Notes under the pieces: model-generated
The model's input: only the letters and a program-made list of their open reading frames with translations
The model's database searches: none
What the model was told of the DNA's origin: nothing
Source of the DNA: Anaerolineales bacterium
GTDB lineage: Bacteria; Chloroflexota; Anaerolineae; Anaerolineales; UBA11579
Assembly (NCBI GenBank): GCA_021463845.1
Contig: JAJTXV010000002.1
Coordinates: 290,962 to 354,961, forward strand
Direction of reading: 5' to 3'
DNA: 64,000 bases
Made by a program: the position numbers and the translations under genes
Part shown: in pieces, positions 7,996 through 16,575 of the stretch
Position numbering within the stretch: the first letter of the stretch is position 1
Layout of the letters: the number at the start of each line of letters is the position of its first letter

Positions 7996-9384
7996 CTACT
8001 TTGCAATAGCCAAGTCGAGCGCTTCGCGCAGGGTGCGAGCTTCGCGGACTTCGATGCCAGCGGGCAAGTCTTCGTTCTTGCGCAGGCGGCGCGGCATCAC
8101 GGCGGACTTGAAACCGAGCGCGGCCGCCTCTTTTAGGCGGGCGGGCGTATGGGGTACGGTGCGCAGCTCGCCGCTGAGGCCGACCTCGCCGATCAATACA
8201 GAATCGGCGCGCAGCGGCTTATCCCAGACGGAGCTGGCGATGGCAGCTGCCAGCGCCAGATCGGCGGCGGGCTCGCCGATGCGCAGGCCCCCGACCACAT
8301 TGACGAAGACGTCCTGCTCGGCCAGCGGCAGGCCGAGGCGGCGGGTGAGTACGGCGGTGATGAGCAGCAGGCGGTTGGTATCGACCCCGTTGCCGGAGCG
8401 GCGCGGGTTGCCGAAGGCGCTGGGGCTGGTGAGGCCCTGGACTTCGACGAGCAGCGGGCGAGTGCCCTCCATGGTGACGGCGATGGCGGAGCCGGCGGCA
8501 TTGACGACCCGCTCGGCGAGGAAGGCTTCGGAGGGGTTGGGCACCTCCTGCATACCGCGGCCGACCATTTCGAAGACGCCGACCTCGGCGGTGGCGCCGA
8601 AGCGGTTCTTGACGGCGCGCAACAGACGGAAGGATTGGAAGCGGTCGCCTTCCAGATAGAGCACGGTGTCCACCATGTGTTCAAGCAGGCGCGGGCCGGC
8701 GATGACGCCTTCTTTGGTGACGTGGCCGATCAGGAAGACCGCCAGGCCGCTGCTCTTGGCGAGCTGGCGGAAACGGTCGCTGCATTCGCGCAGCTGGGTG
8801 ACGGAGCCGGCGGAGGAATCGATCTGGGGGTCGTAGACGGTTTGGATCGAGTCAATGATGAGCAGGCGCGGTTTGGTGCTCTCGACATGGTGGAGGATGG
8901 CGTCGAGATTGGTTTCGGTCACCAGCAATAGTGAATCGGGCAGCGGGGTTTGCGAGTCGGACGGCCGCAGGCGCTCCGCACGCATCTTGATCTGCGACGG
9001 CGACTCCTCGCCGGAGACATAGAGCACGCGGCCGTGGGCGGCCATCTCCATGGCGGTTTGCAGCAGCAGTGTGCTTTTGCCGATGCCCGGGTCGCCGCCG
9101 ATGAGGACCAGCGAACCGGGCACAATGCCGCCGCCGAGGACGCGGGCAAATTCGCCGATGGAGAGCGGCATGCGCTCGCTCTCGGCGCCGCCCTGGATGT
9201 GGGCAAGCGGCAATGGGGCCGCAGCGCTGGCCCCATTGCTGCCGGCGGCGCGGCGGGCCGGCTCGTCAGCCACCAGCTCTTCGATGTAAGTGTTCCATTC
9301 GCCGCACTGCGGGCAGCGGCCGAGGGCCTTGGCGGCGGCGCGGCCGCAGCTTTGGCAGACGAAGCGAGTGTGGACCTTAGCCAT
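7996..9384 (-). CDS. radA: DNA repair protein RadA
   Basis: A 462-residue RadA (Sms). The N-terminal zinc finger uses C10, C13, C24 and C27; the RecA-like ATPase has Walker A GGDPGIGKST at about 96-105, Walker B LLIIDSIQTVYD, and the RadA-specific KNRFG near residue 258; a Lon-protease-like C-terminal domain follows. RadA is a hexameric helicase that drives branch migration during homologous recombination. The start overlaps the end of the upstream dinB-like gene by 8 bp, so they form an operon. Confidence 0.96.
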   Translation of the reverse strand: MAKVHTRFVCQSCGRAAAKALGRCPQCGEWNTYIEELVADEPARRAAGSNGASAAAPLPLAHIQGGAESERMPLSIGEFARVLGGGIVPGSLVLIGGDPGIGKSTLLLQTAMEMAAHGRVLYVSGEESPSQIKMRAERLRPSDSQTPLPDSLLLVTETNLDAILHHVESTKPRLLIIDSIQTVYDPQIDSSAGSVTQLRECSDRFRQLAKSSGLAVFLIGHVTKEGVIAGPRLLEHMVDTVLYLEGDRFQSFRLLRAVKNRFGATAEVGVFEMVGRGMQEVPNPSEAFLAERVVNAAGSAIAVTMEGTRPLLVEVQGLTSPSAFGNPRRSGNGVDTNRLLLITAVLTRRLGLPLAEQDVFVNVVGGLRIGEPAADLALAAAIASSVWDKPLRADSVLIGEVGLSGELRTVPHTPARLKEAAALGFKSAVMPRRLRKNEDLPAGIEVREARTLREALDLAIAK

Positions 9385-9862
9385 GATGGCGCATCTCCCA
9401 GCCCATCAGGTCGCCTTCGGGAACGTTGGCAAGCGGCAAACGGTGGAGCATATGCTGCAGCTCGGCGCGGTGGTGCATGTTGTGGGTGATCACATGGGCG
9501 ATGGCGCCGCCGAAACTCTTTTCTTGCGGTGGTTCATCGAGCACATCGATCCATTTGTCGTTAAGACGGCCCCCGGCTTCCATGCGGCGGGCCAGGGCGG
9601 CGAATTCTGTGTAACTTTCTTCGAGGCGAGCAAGCAGCTCAGATGCCGAGTTGCGGCCTTTGATGTTGCGTATAGGGCGGGCGAGCATCAGATCGGTCCA
9701 GGTCTCGATGTTGAAGATCATGTGCTCAAAGGTGGCGCGCAGCGTGCGCCAGCCGGCGTCAAACTCTCGGTCAAAGTCTGTGTCATTGAGGGGCAGGCAA
9801 AGCTCGAGCAGCTCGCGGGTAGCGGCCTCATCGTGCCCGAGCAGACGTTCAAGAATGGTCAT
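9377..9862 (-). CDS. DinB-family four-helix metal-dependent protein
   Basis: A 161-residue DinB/YfiT-like protein. Histidines expected for the metal site are His47 (FEHMIFN) and the C-terminal HVITHNMHHRAEL segment (about 128-140). DinB-type bundles act as metal-dependent hydrolases or thiol transferases (for example with mycothiol or bacillithiol); none has been tied to RadA. A TAGACT -10-like box lies only 6 nt before the ATG with no Shine-Dalgarno, suggesting a leaderless start for the dinB-radA message. Confidence 0.85.
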   Translation of the reverse strand: MTILERLLGHDEAATRELLELCLPLNDTDFDREFDAGWRTLRATFEHMIFNIETWTDLMLARPIRNIKGRNSASELLARLEESYTEFAALARRMEAGGRLNDKWIDVLDEPPQEKSFGGAIAHVITHNMHHRAELQHMLHRLPLANVPEGDLMGWEMRHHG

Positions 9863-9908
9863 GGGCCTAGTCTACTACAATTAGAACATTTGCACTAAAA
9901 ACTGAGTA

Positions 9909-9950
9909 TTGACAAGTACAGCCATATAGTGTATTTAACATGTATGTTAA
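9909..9950 (+). promoter_or_regulatory. Promoter with overlapping ArsR-type operator
   Basis: TTGACA (9909-9914), a 17-bp spacer and TATTTA (9932-9937) precede the ArsR gene. A perfect inverted repeat TTAACAT-GT-ATGTTAA (9935-9950) covers the -10 box, as expected for autorepression by a winged-helix ArsR dimer. Confidence 0.8.
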
Positions 9951-9968
9951 TTAACTTAGGTGTTAATT

Positions 9969-10322
9969 ATGACTGATGCACTAAGCCTCACCTTCTCGGC
10001 TTTGGCAGACCCCACCCGGCGGGCCATTTTGGACCGGCTCTCGGAGGGGCGGGCCAGCGTGTCTGAGCTGGCGGCGCCGTTCAAGATCAGCCTGCCGGCG
10101 GTGTCTCGCCATCTCAAAGTGCTGGAGCGGGCCGGCCTGATCGCTCGCGGGCGGGACGCGCAGTGGCGCCCGGCCCAGCTGCAGGCTGAGCCGCTCAAGG
10201 ATGTCTCGGTGTGGCTGGAGCGCTACCGCCGCAACTGGGAAGAAAGCTACGAGCGCCTGGACGAGTACTTGGGCGAAGTGCAGAAAAAGAACGCACAGAA
10301 CAAGGAGAACAATAATGACTGA
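9969..10322 (+). CDS. ArsR-family transcriptional regulator (SRPBCC-linked)
   Basis: A 117-residue winged-helix protein. ALADPTRRAILDRLSEG (about 10-26) opens the fold, and the recognition helix is in FKISLPAVSRHLKVLERAGL (about 39-58), followed by a wing GRDAQWRPAQL. There is no cysteine metal-binding pair, so it belongs to the metal-independent ArsR group usually paired with SRPBCC proteins. ATG 9969 is preferred over GTG 9960. It overlaps the next gene by 8 bp, and a palindrome over its own promoter predicts autoregulation. The inducer is unknown. Confidence 0.92.
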   Translation: MTDALSLTFSALADPTRRAILDRLSEGRASVSELAAPFKISLPAVSRHLKVLERAGLIARGRDAQWRPAQLQAEPLKDVSVWLERYRRNWEESYERLDEYLGEVQKKNAQNKENNND

Positions 10323-10794
10323 ACAACGCAAGTTTAAGATCAGCTTCCCCACCGAATTGGAACTGGTGATGGAGCGCGAGTTTGATGCGCCGCGCGAGCT
10401 GGTGTTCAACGCCCACCTGGACCCTGAGATCATTCCGTTGTGGTGGGGGCCGCGCCAATACAAGACGCGGGTGGAAGCGCTGGATGCCCGCCCGGGCGGC
10501 CAGTGGCGCTTTATCCAACGGGGCGAAGACGGCAACGAGATCGCCTTCTTTGGCGAGTACCGCTTGATCTCGCCGCACGACAAATTCGTGAACACCTTCG
10601 GCTTCGACGGCATGCCGGGCGAGCCGGGCGAAGAAGAGTACAACTTCATCGACCTGGGCAACGGGCGCACGCTACTGCGCACCTACTCCAAGTTCAAGAG
10701 CAAGGAAGAACTGGAGGGTGTGCTGGCCAGCGGCATGGAGTGGGGCGCCAACGAAACCTATGACCGGCTGGATGAGTATCTGGCTGCCAAGTAA
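10315..10794 (+). CDS. SRPBCC (AHSA1/CalC-type) domain protein
   Basis: A 159-residue START-like protein. MEREFDAPRELVFNAHLDPE (about 18-37) and the WWGPRQYKT motif are the standard SRPBCC/AHSA1 features; the fold is a hydrophobic ligand cavity closed by the C-terminal helix (SGMEWGANETYDRLDEYL). It is translated from a start inside the end of the arsR gene (8-bp overlap). ArsR-SRPBCC pairs are very common, but their ligands are mostly unknown. Confidence 0.9.
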   Translation: MTEQRKFKISFPTELELVMEREFDAPRELVFNAHLDPEIIPLWWGPRQYKTRVEALDARPGGQWRFIQRGEDGNEIAFFGEYRLISPHDKFVNTFGFDGMPGEPGEEEYNFIDLGNGRTLLRTYSKFKSKEELEGVLASGMEWGANETYDRLDEYLAAK

Positions 10795-10800
10795 GCTAAC

Positions 10801-10837
10801 AAAAAAGTGCGCCAGGCTCAGCCTGGCGCACTTTTTT
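10801..10837. terminator. Bidirectional terminator after arsR-SRPBCC
   Basis: Six As, stem GTGCGCCAGGC / GCCTGGCGCAC with a TCA loop, then six Ts, located between convergent genes. Confidence 0.92.
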
Positions 10838-10841
10838 GTTT

Positions 10842-12245
10842 CTAACTCAGCGACTTCAACAACAACGCGGCGAGATCGTGTGCCTGTGCCCGTATCTCCG
10901 GCATGGCGGTGCTTTCCCACAGCACCCCTTTGAGGGCGGTGCCGAGGGTGTAGAGGCGCGAACCCAGGGCGCCATCCGGTGCGGCTTCAAGGCCCTGGGC
11001 CAGCGCATCCGGCTGGATGAGCTGGCGGGTGAGCAGGTTTTGCACCAGCCGGCTGGGCAAACGAGAGTAGTTGCTCTCTGAGCCCATGCAATTGATCACG
11101 GCGTCCACTCGCAGGCTGTGTAGCTGGCCGCGGCTGCGGTACGAAACGCTGAATTCGCTGCCAGCCATTTCAATGGCAGTGACGCGGCCCTGCAGGCTGT
11201 GCAGCTGGCTGGCGTGCATGGCGTCGAGCGCGGCGGCGCACTCTTGCGGCATGCGGTGACGGGATACGTCCCACAGACGGCGCAGATGGCGCATGAAGCG
11301 CCGCTTCTCAGCCAGGGGAAGCTGCTGCCACAGCGCCTGCGTGCTGGGGCGAAGCGAATCAATGACGGCGCGCCAGTTGCTGCCCTGGGCTGCGGCGGCA
11401 CGCAAGTGGCGGCGCAGTACGGGCAGCATGGCGGGCAGCGAGGTGAGCCCGGCCAGTTCTGTAGAAAAATCAGGATAGCTGTGGCCCAGTTCGTGTGCGG
11501 CTGGCCACCAGCCGTGGGTCGAGATGGCGAAGAGCGGCCCGCTATGCGGCTGAGCCTGCAGGCTGAGCAGGGTATCGACTGCGGTAAGGCCCATGCCGAG
11601 CATCAGCACGCGGTCGTGTGGGCCAATGCGGGCAGCCAGATCAGGTTGCCAGGGATTGCCGAAATACTTGGGCGCGGCGGCAGCCTGCGGGCTGAGGAAG
11701 CTGGGCTGCGGCGGCAGGAAATTGCCGAAGGCGAGTACAACCGCATCGCTGGCGAGGCGGCGGCCGGAAGCCAGGATGACCAATGCTTTGTTGGGGATTG
11801 CTTCGTGCGCAGACAAGCCTGCGCCTCGCAAAGACGGATCCTGTTGGGATGTCGCCTGAACTTGCTCAACTTCGATATCGATGGCTTCGTCATGAACGAG
11901 CTCAATCTGAATGGCTCCAGACTCCATCGCTGCTTGTAATTGAGCCTGCAAGTATTCGGCGTAGAGCTGGCGCGGCACAAACGCGTCTGGCGCAAAGGTG
12001 TGACCGTTTTGCAACAGCCACTCGTGGAAGTGGCCGGGCTGGTCAGGGTAGGCGCCCATCTTGTTGGCGGGCACGTTGAGACGGTGAGCTGGCGTGAGGG
12101 TGCCATAGGCCACGCCGCGCCCGGGCGGGCCGTGCTGCTCGACCAGGTGCACCGTGAACGGGGCGCGGGCCTGGCGGGCCAGTTGCACAGCCAGCAGGGT
12201 GCCGCTGGCGCCGCCGCCGATGATGGTGATGGTGTGAGTGCTCAT
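10842..12245 (-). CDS. FAD/NAD(P)-binding protein (YdhS-like)
   Basis: A 467-residue flavoprotein with an N-terminal Rossmann motif IIGGGASGTLLAVQLAR (about 8-24) and the region GVAYGTLTPAHRLNVPANKMG (about 44-64) characteristic of the FAD-NAD(P)-binding family seen in HpyO/YdhS-like proteins. A second glycine-rich motif VLMLGMGLTAVDTLLSL (about 205-222) would bind NAD(P). The reaction is unknown; relatives include uncharacterised oxidoreductases and N-monooxygenase-like enzymes. It has its own start region after the clpC terminator. Confidence 0.8.
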   Translation of the reverse strand: MSTHTITIIGGGASGTLLAVQLARQARAPFTVHLVEQHGPPGRGVAYGTLTPAHRLNVPANKMGAYPDQPGHFHEWLLQNGHTFAPDAFVPRQLYAEYLQAQLQAAMESGAIQIELVHDEAIDIEVEQVQATSQQDPSLRGAGLSAHEAIPNKALVILASGRRLASDAVVLAFGNFLPPQPSFLSPQAAAAPKYFGNPWQPDLAARIGPHDRVLMLGMGLTAVDTLLSLQAQPHSGPLFAISTHGWWPAAHELGHSYPDFSTELAGLTSLPAMLPVLRRHLRAAAAQGSNWRAVIDSLRPSTQALWQQLPLAEKRRFMRHLRRLWDVSRHRMPQECAAALDAMHASQLHSLQGRVTAIEMAGSEFSVSYRSRGQLHSLRVDAVINCMGSESNYSRLPSRLVQNLLTRQLIQPDALAQGLEAAPDGALGSRLYTLGTALKGVLWESTAMPEIRAQAHDLAALLLKSLS

Positions 12246-12255
12246 ACGCTTAAAT

Positions 12256-12287
12256 AAAACAAGAGATAGTACCTATCTCTTGTTTTT
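12256..12287 (-). terminator. Intrinsic terminator of clpC
   Basis: Perfect 14-bp stem AAAACAAGAGATAG / CTATCTCTTGTTTT with a TAC loop, lying 3' of clpC on the minus strand. Confidence 0.85.
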
Positions 12288-12309
12288 ATTGATGGTTTAA
12301 GTGTACTGG

Positions 12310-14847
12310 CTAATTAGCGGCCAGCGCTTCTGCGGGGGGCGCAGGAGGGATGGTTTTCTTCTTGCGGCCCTTGGCTTTGGCCTTCTTGAGCACGATCTCC
12401 GGCTGTTCTTCGCCGACTTCCACGTCAATGACGATGGTGTCGCCTTCCTTGAATTCGCCGGCCAGCAGTGCATCCGAGAGCGGGTCTTCGATCTTGCTCT
12501 GCAGGACGCGCTTGAGCGGGCGGGCACCGTATTCACGGTCATAGCCCAGCTCAGCGAAGAGGTCTAGGGCGGCTTCGGTGGGCTGCAGGGTCAGGTTGTT
12601 TTCCTTCAGGCGCTCGCCGACCTTGTCGATCTCCAGGTTGACGATGGAGCGCAGGTTTTCCTTGTTGAGCGCACGGAAGATGATGACCGAGTCGACCCGA
12701 TTGATGAATTCGGGGCGGAAGACCCGCTTGAGCGCATCGGTCAGCTTCTTGCGCATGTCCTTGTAGGCGATCTTCTCTTCGACCTCGTCATTGGTCTTGA
12801 GGTTGAAGCCGATCTCACCCTTGCGCATGATCATGTCTGCGCCCACGTTGGAGGTCATGACGATCAGCGCATTGCGGAAGTCGACCTGGTGGCCGCGGGC
12901 ATCGGAGAGATGGCCCTCTTCCATGATCTGGAGCAGCATATTGTGCGCTTCAGGGTGGGCCTTCTCGATCTCGTCGAAGACCACGATCGAGTACGGGCGG
13001 CGGCGGATGGCCTCGGTGAGCTGGCCGGCATCTTCGTAGCCGACGTAGCCCGGAGGCGCGCCGACCAGGCGGCTGACGGAGTGACGCTCCATGAACTCAG
13101 ACATGTCGAGCTGGATCAGGGCTTCTTCGCTGCCGAAGAGCAGCTTGGCCAGCGCCTTGGTCAGCTCGGTCTTGCCGACGCCGGTGGGGCCGAGGAAGAT
13201 GAACGAGCCGATGGGACGGTCAGGGTCCTTCAGGCCAGCGCGGGCACGGCGCACGGCTTTGGAGATGGCGTCAATCGCCTCATCCTGGCCGACGATGGCT
13301 TTGTGCAGGTCTTCTTCCATGTGCAGCAGACGCTCGGATTCTTCCTCGGCGATCTGCATGACCGGAATGCCGGTCCACATGGCGATCAGTTCGGCAATGT
13401 CGTCTACCGAGACGATGGGGCTGGTGTCACGGTCCCAGGTGGTGCGGAAAGAGTCAAGCTTGGCTTCCAGCTCAGTTTCGCGCTGCTGCAAGGTCTCGCC
13501 CTCTTCCTGGCGGCCCTCTTCTTCGGCCTCCATGCGCTTGCGGCGCAGGCCTTTGAGCTCCTCAGTGACCGCTTTGGCTTCCTTGGCAGCGGGGCTCTTG
13601 TACATGCGCACGCGCGAGGCGGACTCATCGATCAGGTCGATGGCTTTGTCAGGCAGGAAGCGCTCGGTGACGTAGCGGGCCGAGAGGCGCGCGGCGGCAT
13701 CCAGGGCTTCATCAGAGATGCGCAGGCGGTGGTGCTCCTCATAGGCGGGGCGCACACCACGCAGAATGTCGATGGTCTCTTCGACGGAGGGCTCGTCCAC
13801 GATCACGGGTTGGAAGCGGCGCTCGAGGGCGGAATCGCTCTCGATGTGCTTGCGGTACTCCTCCAGCGTGGTGGCGCCGATCACCTGCAGCTCGCCGCGG
13901 GAAAGGGCGGGCTTGAGGATGTTGGCGGCGTCAACGCTGGAGCCGGCCGCGCCGGCGCCGACCAGCATGTGGGCTTCGTCAATGAACAGAATGGCTTCGG
14001 AGGCCTTGAGCTCGTCGATCACTTTCTTGAGGCGCTCTTCGAACTGGCCGCGGTACATGGTGCCAGCGACCAGGGAGCCGACATCGAGCTGCAGGACGCG
14101 CTTGCCCAGCAGGGGAGCGGGCACGTCGCCATCGATGATGCGCTGGGCCAGCCCCTCGACGATGGCGGTCTTGCCGACGCCGGGCTCGCCGATGAGGGCG
14201 GGGTTGTTCTTGTTGCGGCGCGCCAGGATCTGGATCACGCGCTCAATTTCCTGCTCACGCCCGATGACGGGATCGAGCTTCTCTTCTTCGGCCTGGGTGG
14301 TAAGGTCCACGGCCAGCTGGTCGATCATGGGGGTTTTGGCGCTACGCTGCTCGCGGCGCGGGCGGCGCTCGCCAGACTGCGGGTTGGCCGCCGGGCGGCG
14401 CGGGGCGCTGCTCTCCTGCAGGACGCGGCGGGTCTGGCGGCGGATCTGCTCCGGCGTGACGCCGAGCTTGCGCAGCACGTTGAGGGCGATGCCCTCGCCG
14501 TAGCGCACCAGGCCGAGCAGCAAGTGCTCGGTGCTGACGTAGTGGTTGCCCAGGCGGCGGGCTTCTTCAAATGCGAACTCCAGCACCTGTTGGGTGCCGG
14601 GGGACAAGTCGATCTTTTCGCCCTCGTGCTGGCCGGCGCCGGTCATGCGCTCGACGATCTCCTGGACGCGGGCGACTTCCAGCCCGAGGTCACGCAGGAC
14701 GCGAGCGGCGACACCGCCCTCTTCACGGATGAGGCCGAGAAGCAGGTGCTCGGTGCCGATGTAGTTGTGGCGCATGCGCTCGGCCTCCTGGTGAGCGAGG
14801 CTCAGCACGCGGCGTGCACGTTGGGTGAGGCGTTCCATTCCAGCCAC
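12310..14847 (-). CDS. clpC: ATP-dependent Clp protease ATP-binding subunit ClpC
   Basis: An 845-residue Hsp100 unfoldase. Two N-terminal Clp_N repeats (about 4-145) are followed by AAA+ module 1 (Walker A GEPGVGKT at 220-227), a coiled-coil M domain with a UVR-like segment (about 415-475), AAA+ module 2 (Walker A GPTGVGKT near 565) and the C-terminal D2-small domain. The [16 protein letters not shown] linker is diagnostic. It unfolds proteins for ClpP, which is not in this window. GTG 14847 is chosen over ATG 14838 because AAGGAAG lies 6 nt upstream of it. No ctsR/mcsAB neighbours are present, unlike in Firmicutes. Confidence 0.96.
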   Translation of the reverse strand: MAGMERLTQRARRVLSLAHQEAERMRHNYIGTEHLLLGLIREEGGVAARVLRDLGLEVARVQEIVERMTGAGQHEGEKIDLSPGTQQVLEFAFEEARRLGNHYVSTEHLLLGLVRYGEGIALNVLRKLGVTPEQIRRQTRRVLQESSAPRRPAANPQSGERRPRREQRSAKTPMIDQLAVDLTTQAEEEKLDPVIGREQEIERVIQILARRNKNNPALIGEPGVGKTAIVEGLAQRIIDGDVPAPLLGKRVLQLDVGSLVAGTMYRGQFEERLKKVIDELKASEAILFIDEAHMLVGAGAAGSSVDAANILKPALSRGELQVIGATTLEEYRKHIESDSALERRFQPVIVDEPSVEETIDILRGVRPAYEEHHRLRISDEALDAAARLSARYVTERFLPDKAIDLIDESASRVRMYKSPAAKEAKAVTEELKGLRRKRMEAEEEGRQEEGETLQQRETELEAKLDSFRTTWDRDTSPIVSVDDIAELIAMWTGIPVMQIAEEESERLLHMEEDLHKAIVGQDEAIDAISKAVRRARAGLKDPDRPIGSFIFLGPTGVGKTELTKALAKLLFGSEEALIQLDMSEFMERHSVSRLVGAPPGYVGYEDAGQLTEAIRRRPYSIVVFDEIEKAHPEAHNMLLQIMEEGHLSDARGHQVDFRNALIVMTSNVGADMIMRKGEIGFNLKTNDEVEEKIAYKDMRKKLTDALKRVFRPEFINRVDSVIIFRALNKENLRSIVNLEIDKVGERLKENNLTLQPTEAALDLFAELGYDREYGARPLKRVLQSKIEDPLSDALLAGEFKEGDTIVIDVEVGEEQPEIVLKKAKAKGRKKKTIPPAPPAEALAAN

Positions 14848-14963
14848 GATAATCTTCCTTTGATTGCGGCGAAAACTGCAGCAACTTTGGGGATTCTACC
14901 AAATTCGATTTTGTAAAGTGAACAGGCCAGATTAATGTTGATACTGTGTTAATAGACTTAAGC

Positions 14964-14992
14964 AAAGAGCGCATGCTTTGCATGCGCTCTTT
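14964..14992 (-). terminator. Terminator of the membrane GAF gene
   Basis: Stem AAAGAGCGCATGC / GCATGCGCTCTTT with a 3-nt loop, T-rich in both directions; it lies just 3' of the minus-strand gene ending at 14999. Confidence 0.8.
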
Positions 14993-14998
14993 TTGCGG

Positions 14999-16504
14999 CT
15001 ACTTAGTCTTTTGGGCCAGCGCATAGATGGGCTCGCCCAGCTTGGCGCCGAAAGCGGCGAGGGTTTTGACATCGCCGCCGCTGAAGCCGCGGCCCTGCTT
15101 GCGTTTGCCCAGGCGCACTACGCCGATCAGTTCCGGCCCTTTGCGGCGGGCCAGGTAGATGGGCGTGGTGAGGACAAAGGGCGCGGCGCCGTCACTGAGG
15201 ATGCCCTTTTTGTGGGCCAGCAGCTCTTGCTCGGCAGGGCTGACTTGATAGACAGGCAGGTCTGCGATGGCGATGCCGCGGGCTGCCACCGGCATGTATT
15301 CGCCGGCGCTGCGCCGCAGGTAGATGGCCGACTGCTCGTGCCCGTAGATGGCTTCGAGATGCTCCAGGGTGGCATCCAGGATCTGAGGCATTTTGAGCCA
15401 GTTCCACAAATTGGGGTTGAGCTCAACCAGGCCTTGCGAGAGATCAATGTTCTCAGGGAACAGGCGGCGGTTGATGGCGTTCTCCACCCGCGTGCGGATG
15501 GGTGTGAACAGGCTGGCGACGACGATGGCGGCGACGGCGGCAGCAGCCTGCTGCATCTCTTCACCGAAGGCGGCCTTGGCGAGCTGGGAGAGCACGGCGG
15601 CGGTGCCGGCGAACAGGGCGGCCAGCAGGGTGGTGAGGACACCGTAGACCAGCGAGCGGTTGATGACGACGTCAACATCCCATAGGCGGTAGCGCAGGAT
15701 GGCGATGCCAATGGAGATGGGAATGGCAAAGACACTGAGGATAAAGATGGTTTCGCCAACGGGGCTGTCTACATACCCTTCAACTGCGAATCCTATGGCG
15801 TAATTGAGCACGAAAATGGCACAGGCAATGAAGAGCCAGCGCATTTGAGCACGCTCCACTGCCTGCGACCTGCGGTAGCGTGCGAACACAGACACCAGTG
15901 AGGTCAGTGCGCCAACGACAAGTAAAAACGTCATCACTGCCAGCAGTACACCCGCCACTTCCTCAGGCAGGAAGCCGATGGGATTGGCAAAGATCTGCTC
16001 GCCTTCGCCAACCTCCATTGTGTTGTTGAAGGTAGCCAAGAAAAGGAACAGACCGAAAGCGAAAAAGATCAGGCTTGTGCCCCAACGCCAGCCTTTGCTT
16101 AGCAGTTTGCCAGTGGGGAACAGAAAGAAGATGAGCAGAATGGGGCCGATGAGCAACCACCAGGCCCAGGTGTTGAACCACACATAAACAAGCAAACCGG
16201 TGTCAAGTTCAGTGGCTTGCTGCAGCCGCGTCTCCATGAACTGGCTGAAGATCGTGGCCAGCGTGATCATGATGGGGGTCACCATGAGCAACCAGCCGAT
16301 CATGTGGCGACGATTGCGGCTGATGATGAGCGCGCCCACTATTGCAAAGGTGAGCGCGGCGGTTCTCCACAGGAATTCAAAATACACCCGGCCGGGATAG
16401 AGATCGCGCTGCAGATACAGCAATACATAATTGAGCACCACCATCAGGGCGACAAGCACCCATACGGCAAAGGGCCACCGCGATTTCTTTTGCTTTTTTT
16501 CCAT
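14999..16504 (-). CDS. Multi-span membrane protein with C-terminal GAF-like domain, no kinase domain
   Basis: A 501-residue protein with about eight TM helices in residues 14-330, followed by a cytosolic region (about 345-495) resembling a GAF domain. The segment ILRYRLWDVDVVINRSLVYG after the last spans is the hallmark linker of a histidine-kinase family common in Chloroflexota and Actinobacteria. Here the usual dimerisation and ATPase domains (H-box, N and G boxes) are absent and the stop is followed by a terminator. So it is either a receptor acting through partner proteins or a degenerate kinase. The downstream frame is intergenic, so no nearby split-off kinase exists. Confidence 0.7.
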   Translation of the reverse strand: MEKKQKKSRWPFAVWVLVALMVVLNYVLLYLQRDLYPGRVYFEFLWRTAALTFAIVGALIISRNRRHMIGWLLMVTPIMITLATIFSQFMETRLQQATELDTGLLVYVWFNTWAWWLLIGPILLIFFLFPTGKLLSKGWRWGTSLIFFAFGLFLFLATFNNTMEVGEGEQIFANPIGFLPEEVAGVLLAVMTFLLVVGALTSLVSVFARYRRSQAVERAQMRWLFIACAIFVLNYAIGFAVEGYVDSPVGETIFILSVFAIPISIGIAILRYRLWDVDVVINRSLVYGVLTTLLAALFAGTAAVLSQLAKAAFGEEMQQAAAAVAAIVVASLFTPIRTRVENAINRRLFPENIDLSQGLVELNPNLWNWLKMPQILDATLEHLEAIYGHEQSAIYLRRSAGEYMPVAARGIAIADLPVYQVSPAEQELLAHKKGILSDGAAPFVLTTPIYLARRKGPELIGVVRLGKRKQGRGFSGGDVKTLAAFGAKLGEPIYALAQKTK

Positions 16505-16528
16505 ATGTCGCTCCCTGACTATGTATCA

Positions 16529-16557
16529 AAAAAGAGCGTGTTTTGCACGCTCTTTTT
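16529..16557 (-). terminator. Terminator of the ribosomal protein S1 gene
   Basis: AAAAAGAGCGTG / CACGCTCTTTTT stem with loop TTTTG, immediately 3' of the S1 gene on the minus strand. Confidence 0.85.
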
Positions 16558-16575
16558 GATGCTTACTTTTTCCGG

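Noticed and set aside
7535-8659. 374-codon plus-strand frame over the HD-GYP/radA junction
   Set aside because: It bridges the intergenic dyad and runs antisense to two well-supported genes; the product is Arg/Ser-rich shadow sequence.
12889-14916. 675-codon open frame antisense to clpC
   Set aside because: The codon bias of a GC-rich gene leaves long antisense frames open. The translation is low-complexity (Gly/Ala/Asp/His-rich) without any family motif, while the minus-strand frame is a perfect ClpC.
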